Under the pieces are notes generated by a model. That model ran no database searches and was not told the DNA's origin. It saw only the letters and a list, made by a program, of their open reading frames with translations. From NCBI GenBank assembly GCA_031266295.1, contig JAISBH010000265.1, forward strand, positions 1 to 7,954: 7,954 bases of DNA, in the 5' to 3' direction. Shown here piece by piece: positions 6,829 to 7,954 of this stretch (position 1 is the first letter of the stretch; every line of letters begins with the position of its first letter). The position numbers and the translations under genes are program-made. Source of the stretch: Oscillospiraceae bacterium (GTDB lineage: Bacteria; Bacillota; Clostridia; Christensenellales; Aristaeellaceae).

Positions 6829-7783
6829 ACCACAGGCTGCTGGCGTTGTCGCTCAGCCGTTTAACGATGGTGTTCGTCATAATCAAAAACACGAACGAAA
6901 CAACGGACATGAACAAATCCACCGCCGCCGAGTAACTATAGCGCATCCTGTCGATACCTTCTCTATATGTGTACGTCGATATAATGTCGGCGGTTTCATA
7001 TATCTGCTCATTGTACATCAGCAGGACTTTCTGGAAATCCATGCTCAGCATCTTGCCCACATTGAGTATCAGCAGTATCGTCACGGTCGGCAGTATGCTT
7101 GGAAACGTGATAAACTTGATTCGCTGCCATCGCGTCGCGCCGTCTATATAGGCGGCTTCGTACAATTCAACGTCCACGTTGGTGAGCGCGGCCAGGAATA
7201 TGATAGAACTCCAGCCCATCTCCTGCCATATGCCGCTGCCTATGAACAAGCTGCGGAACATCGACGGCATCGTAAAGAACATTATCGGCGTTATATGGAA
7301 CGCCTTCGTCAGCGCCGCGTTGACAATGCCGTCCGACGCGAACAGCTCTTTTACCAACCCGACGACCACAACCGACGATATGAAGTGAGGCAGATACGAT
7401 ATGGTTTGCACAGAACGCTTGAGCTTGTTGCTTCGAAGCTCGTTTACCATTATGCTGAATATGATAGGCAGCGGGAAGCTCCACATCAGCGAGTACAGCC
7501 CCAACAGCAAGGTATTGCGCAGCAGGCGCGGCGCGTACGGGCTTTTTAGGAACGAGGTGAACCACTTGAACCCTACCCACTTGCTGCCCCATATGCCCAG
7601 CCCCATGTTGTAGTTCTTGAACGCGATCTGCAGTCCGTATATCGGGTAATAGTGAAATAACACCAGCGTAGCCACGGCGGGCACGATCATCAGCAGCAAC
7701 CACCGCTGCTTGATGCATGTCAGCCATGCGCGCTGCAGCCGACTCCTTGCTCTCGGCTGCCGGACCGTCCCATTGATAAACAT
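6827..7783 (-). CDS. Sugar ABC transporter permease, LplB-like
   Basis: This 318-residue inner-membrane protein is one of the two transmembrane subunits of a carbohydrate importer. After a basic N-terminus it has about six hydrophobic segments, roughly at residues 28-48, 90-112, 131-148, 180-203, 229-248 and 286-304. The cytoplasmic EAA loop that docks the ATPase is clear at residues 209-232, beginning EAAYIDGATRWQ and ending in ILP. The segment near residue 44 (HYYPIYGLQIAFKNY) is typical of the LplB/YtcP branch of the MalF-like permeases. Length is normal for the family. I chose the ATG at 7783 because it has a GGGAGG site; a 22-residue upstream extension to 7849 is in frame but lacks one. 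It is the first gene after a strong promoter and its TGA overlaps the ribosome binding site of the second permease. No ATPase gene is adjacent, so a shared MsmX-type ATPase is likely. Confidence 0.93.
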   Translation of the reverse strand: MFINGTVRQPRARSRLQRAWLTCIKQRWLLLMIVPAVATLVLFHYYPIYGLQIAFKNYNMGLGIWGSKWVGFKWFTSFLKSPYAPRLLRNTLLLGLYSLMWSFPLPIIFSIMVNELRSNKLKRSVQTISYLPHFISSVVVVGLVKELFASDGIVNAALTKAFHITPIMFFTMPSMFRSLFIGSGIWQEMGWSSIIFLAALTNVDVELYEAAYIDGATRWQRIKFITFPSILPTVTILLILNVGKMLSMDFQKVLLMYNEQIYETADIISTYTYREGIDRMRYSYSAAVDLFMSVVSFVFLIMTNTIVKRLSDNASSLW

Positions 7784-7788
7784 GCAAA

Positions 7789-7794
7789 CCTCCC
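7789..7794 (-). promoter_or_regulatory. Ribosome binding site that sets the first permease start
   Basis: On the minus strand this reads GGGAGG, 5 bases upstream of the ATG at 7783. The other in-frame ATG at 7849 has no purine-rich Shine-Dalgarno sequence in front of it, so this site decides the start. Confidence 0.75.
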
Positions 7795-7841
7795 GCTCGT
7801 ATCGCGCGTCATCCCTGTTATATGGCCGACTTGCTACCAAT

Positions 7842-7869
7842 GATTTCATTTAACGAAACTCGATTTCAT
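7842..7869 (-). promoter_or_regulatory. 8-bp direct repeat with 20-bp period, possible operator
   Basis: The octamer ATGAAATC (minus strand) occurs at 7869-7862 and again at 7849-7842, exactly 20 bp apart, about two helical turns. Same-face direct repeats at this spacing are typical of AraC-family regulator sites, and Lpl/Ytc-type sugar transporter operons are often controlled by YesN/AraC-type regulators. Both copies lie just downstream of the predicted transcription start, a position that would suit repression better than activation. No regulator gene is in the window. The assignment is inferential and chance remains possible. Confidence 0.3.
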
Positions 7870-7878
7870 CTCGCTGTT

Positions 7879-7884
7879 ATTCTA
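7879..7884 (-). promoter_or_regulatory. -10 box of the operon promoter
   Basis: On the minus strand this reads TAGAAT, matching five of six bases of TATAAT, 17 bp downstream of a perfect TTGACA. Transcription would start near 7872, giving a leader of about 89 bases before the start codon at 7783. Confidence 0.72.
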
Positions 7885-7901
7885 ACACGCTTGAAGGCTT
7901 A

Positions 7902-7907
7902 TGTCAA
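7902..7907 (-). promoter_or_regulatory. -35 box of the operon promoter
   Basis: On the minus strand this reads TTGACA, a full match to the sigma-70/sigma-A -35 consensus. It is 17 bp upstream of TAGAAT, which is the ideal spacing. The surrounding DNA is AT-rich compared with the coding region. It lies about 120 bases upstream of the first permease start and no gene separates them, so it is the likely promoter of the whole operon. Confidence 0.75.
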
Positions 7908-7954
7908 TAATGACGAATGAATATATCAAAGATTTGTCGATGATGTGGGGCGTA

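Noticed and set aside
6605..7549. Long plus-strand open frame of 314 codons opposite the permeases
   Set aside because: It spans both permease genes on the opposite strand and encodes a His/Arg/Gln-rich, unstructured-looking protein. The permeases show conserved EAA loops, so this is an antisense artefact.
7784..7849. In-frame N-terminal extension of the first permease by 22 residues
   Set aside because: The ATG at 7849 has no Shine-Dalgarno sequence, while GGGAGG precedes the ATG at 7783.
7850..7870. CcpA cre-like half-site in the leader (TGAAATCG on the minus strand)
   Set aside because: Only the left half fits the cre consensus; the right half fails unless a base is inserted, so I do not call it.

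Overview
The window carries one five-gene catabolic operon, entirely on the minus strand, plus about 230 bases of repeat-rich non-coding DNA at its left end. In transcription order (right to left) the genes are: two Lpl/Ytc-type sugar ABC permeases, a secreted solute-binding protein, an enolase-superfamily acid-sugar dehydratase and a large cytoplasmic glycoside-hydrolase-like protein. Base composition is moderately GC-rich. Strong AAGGAGG-type ribosome binding sites, GTG starts and a transporter without its own ATPase point to a Firmicutes-like bacterium, probably an uncultured Clostridia-type lineage. The solute-binding protein has a cleavable signal peptide but no lipobox, which is atypical for a classical monoderm such as Paenibacillus. 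The organism assignment is inference.

Layout. Positions 7784-7954 hold a near-consensus sigma-70 promoter (TTGACA, 17 bp, TAGAAT) and a leader containing an 8-bp direct repeat with 20-bp periodicity. The permeases follow at 7783-6827 and 6813-5890. A 59-base gap contains a perfect extended -10 box, and the solute-binding protein gene follows at 5830-4238. The 127-base gap after it contains a very stable 11-bp hairpin and a tandem octamer. The dehydratase gene starts on a GTG at 4110 and ends at 2959; the hydrolase gene (2943-232) follows 15 bases later. Positions 1-231 hold palindromic repeats and an open frame that runs off the edge; no confident gene was found there.

How it may work together (inference). 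The binding protein captures an oligosaccharide or glycoside outside the cell. The two permeases import it, powered by a shared MsmX-like ATPase encoded elsewhere. The signal-less 903-residue hydrolase would cleave it inside the cell, and the dehydratase would turn a released or oxidised sugar acid into a 2-keto-3-deoxy acid. The hydrolase shows a GH20/GH67-type N-terminal domain and an alpha-glucuronidase-like R-x-N-x-E-x-G motif, so a uronic-acid-containing glycan is a reasonable guess. The hydrolase is the least characterised component and the best candidate for new biochemistry. The internal promoter before the binding-protein gene and the hairpin after it together suggest that this gene is expressed above the rest of the operon.
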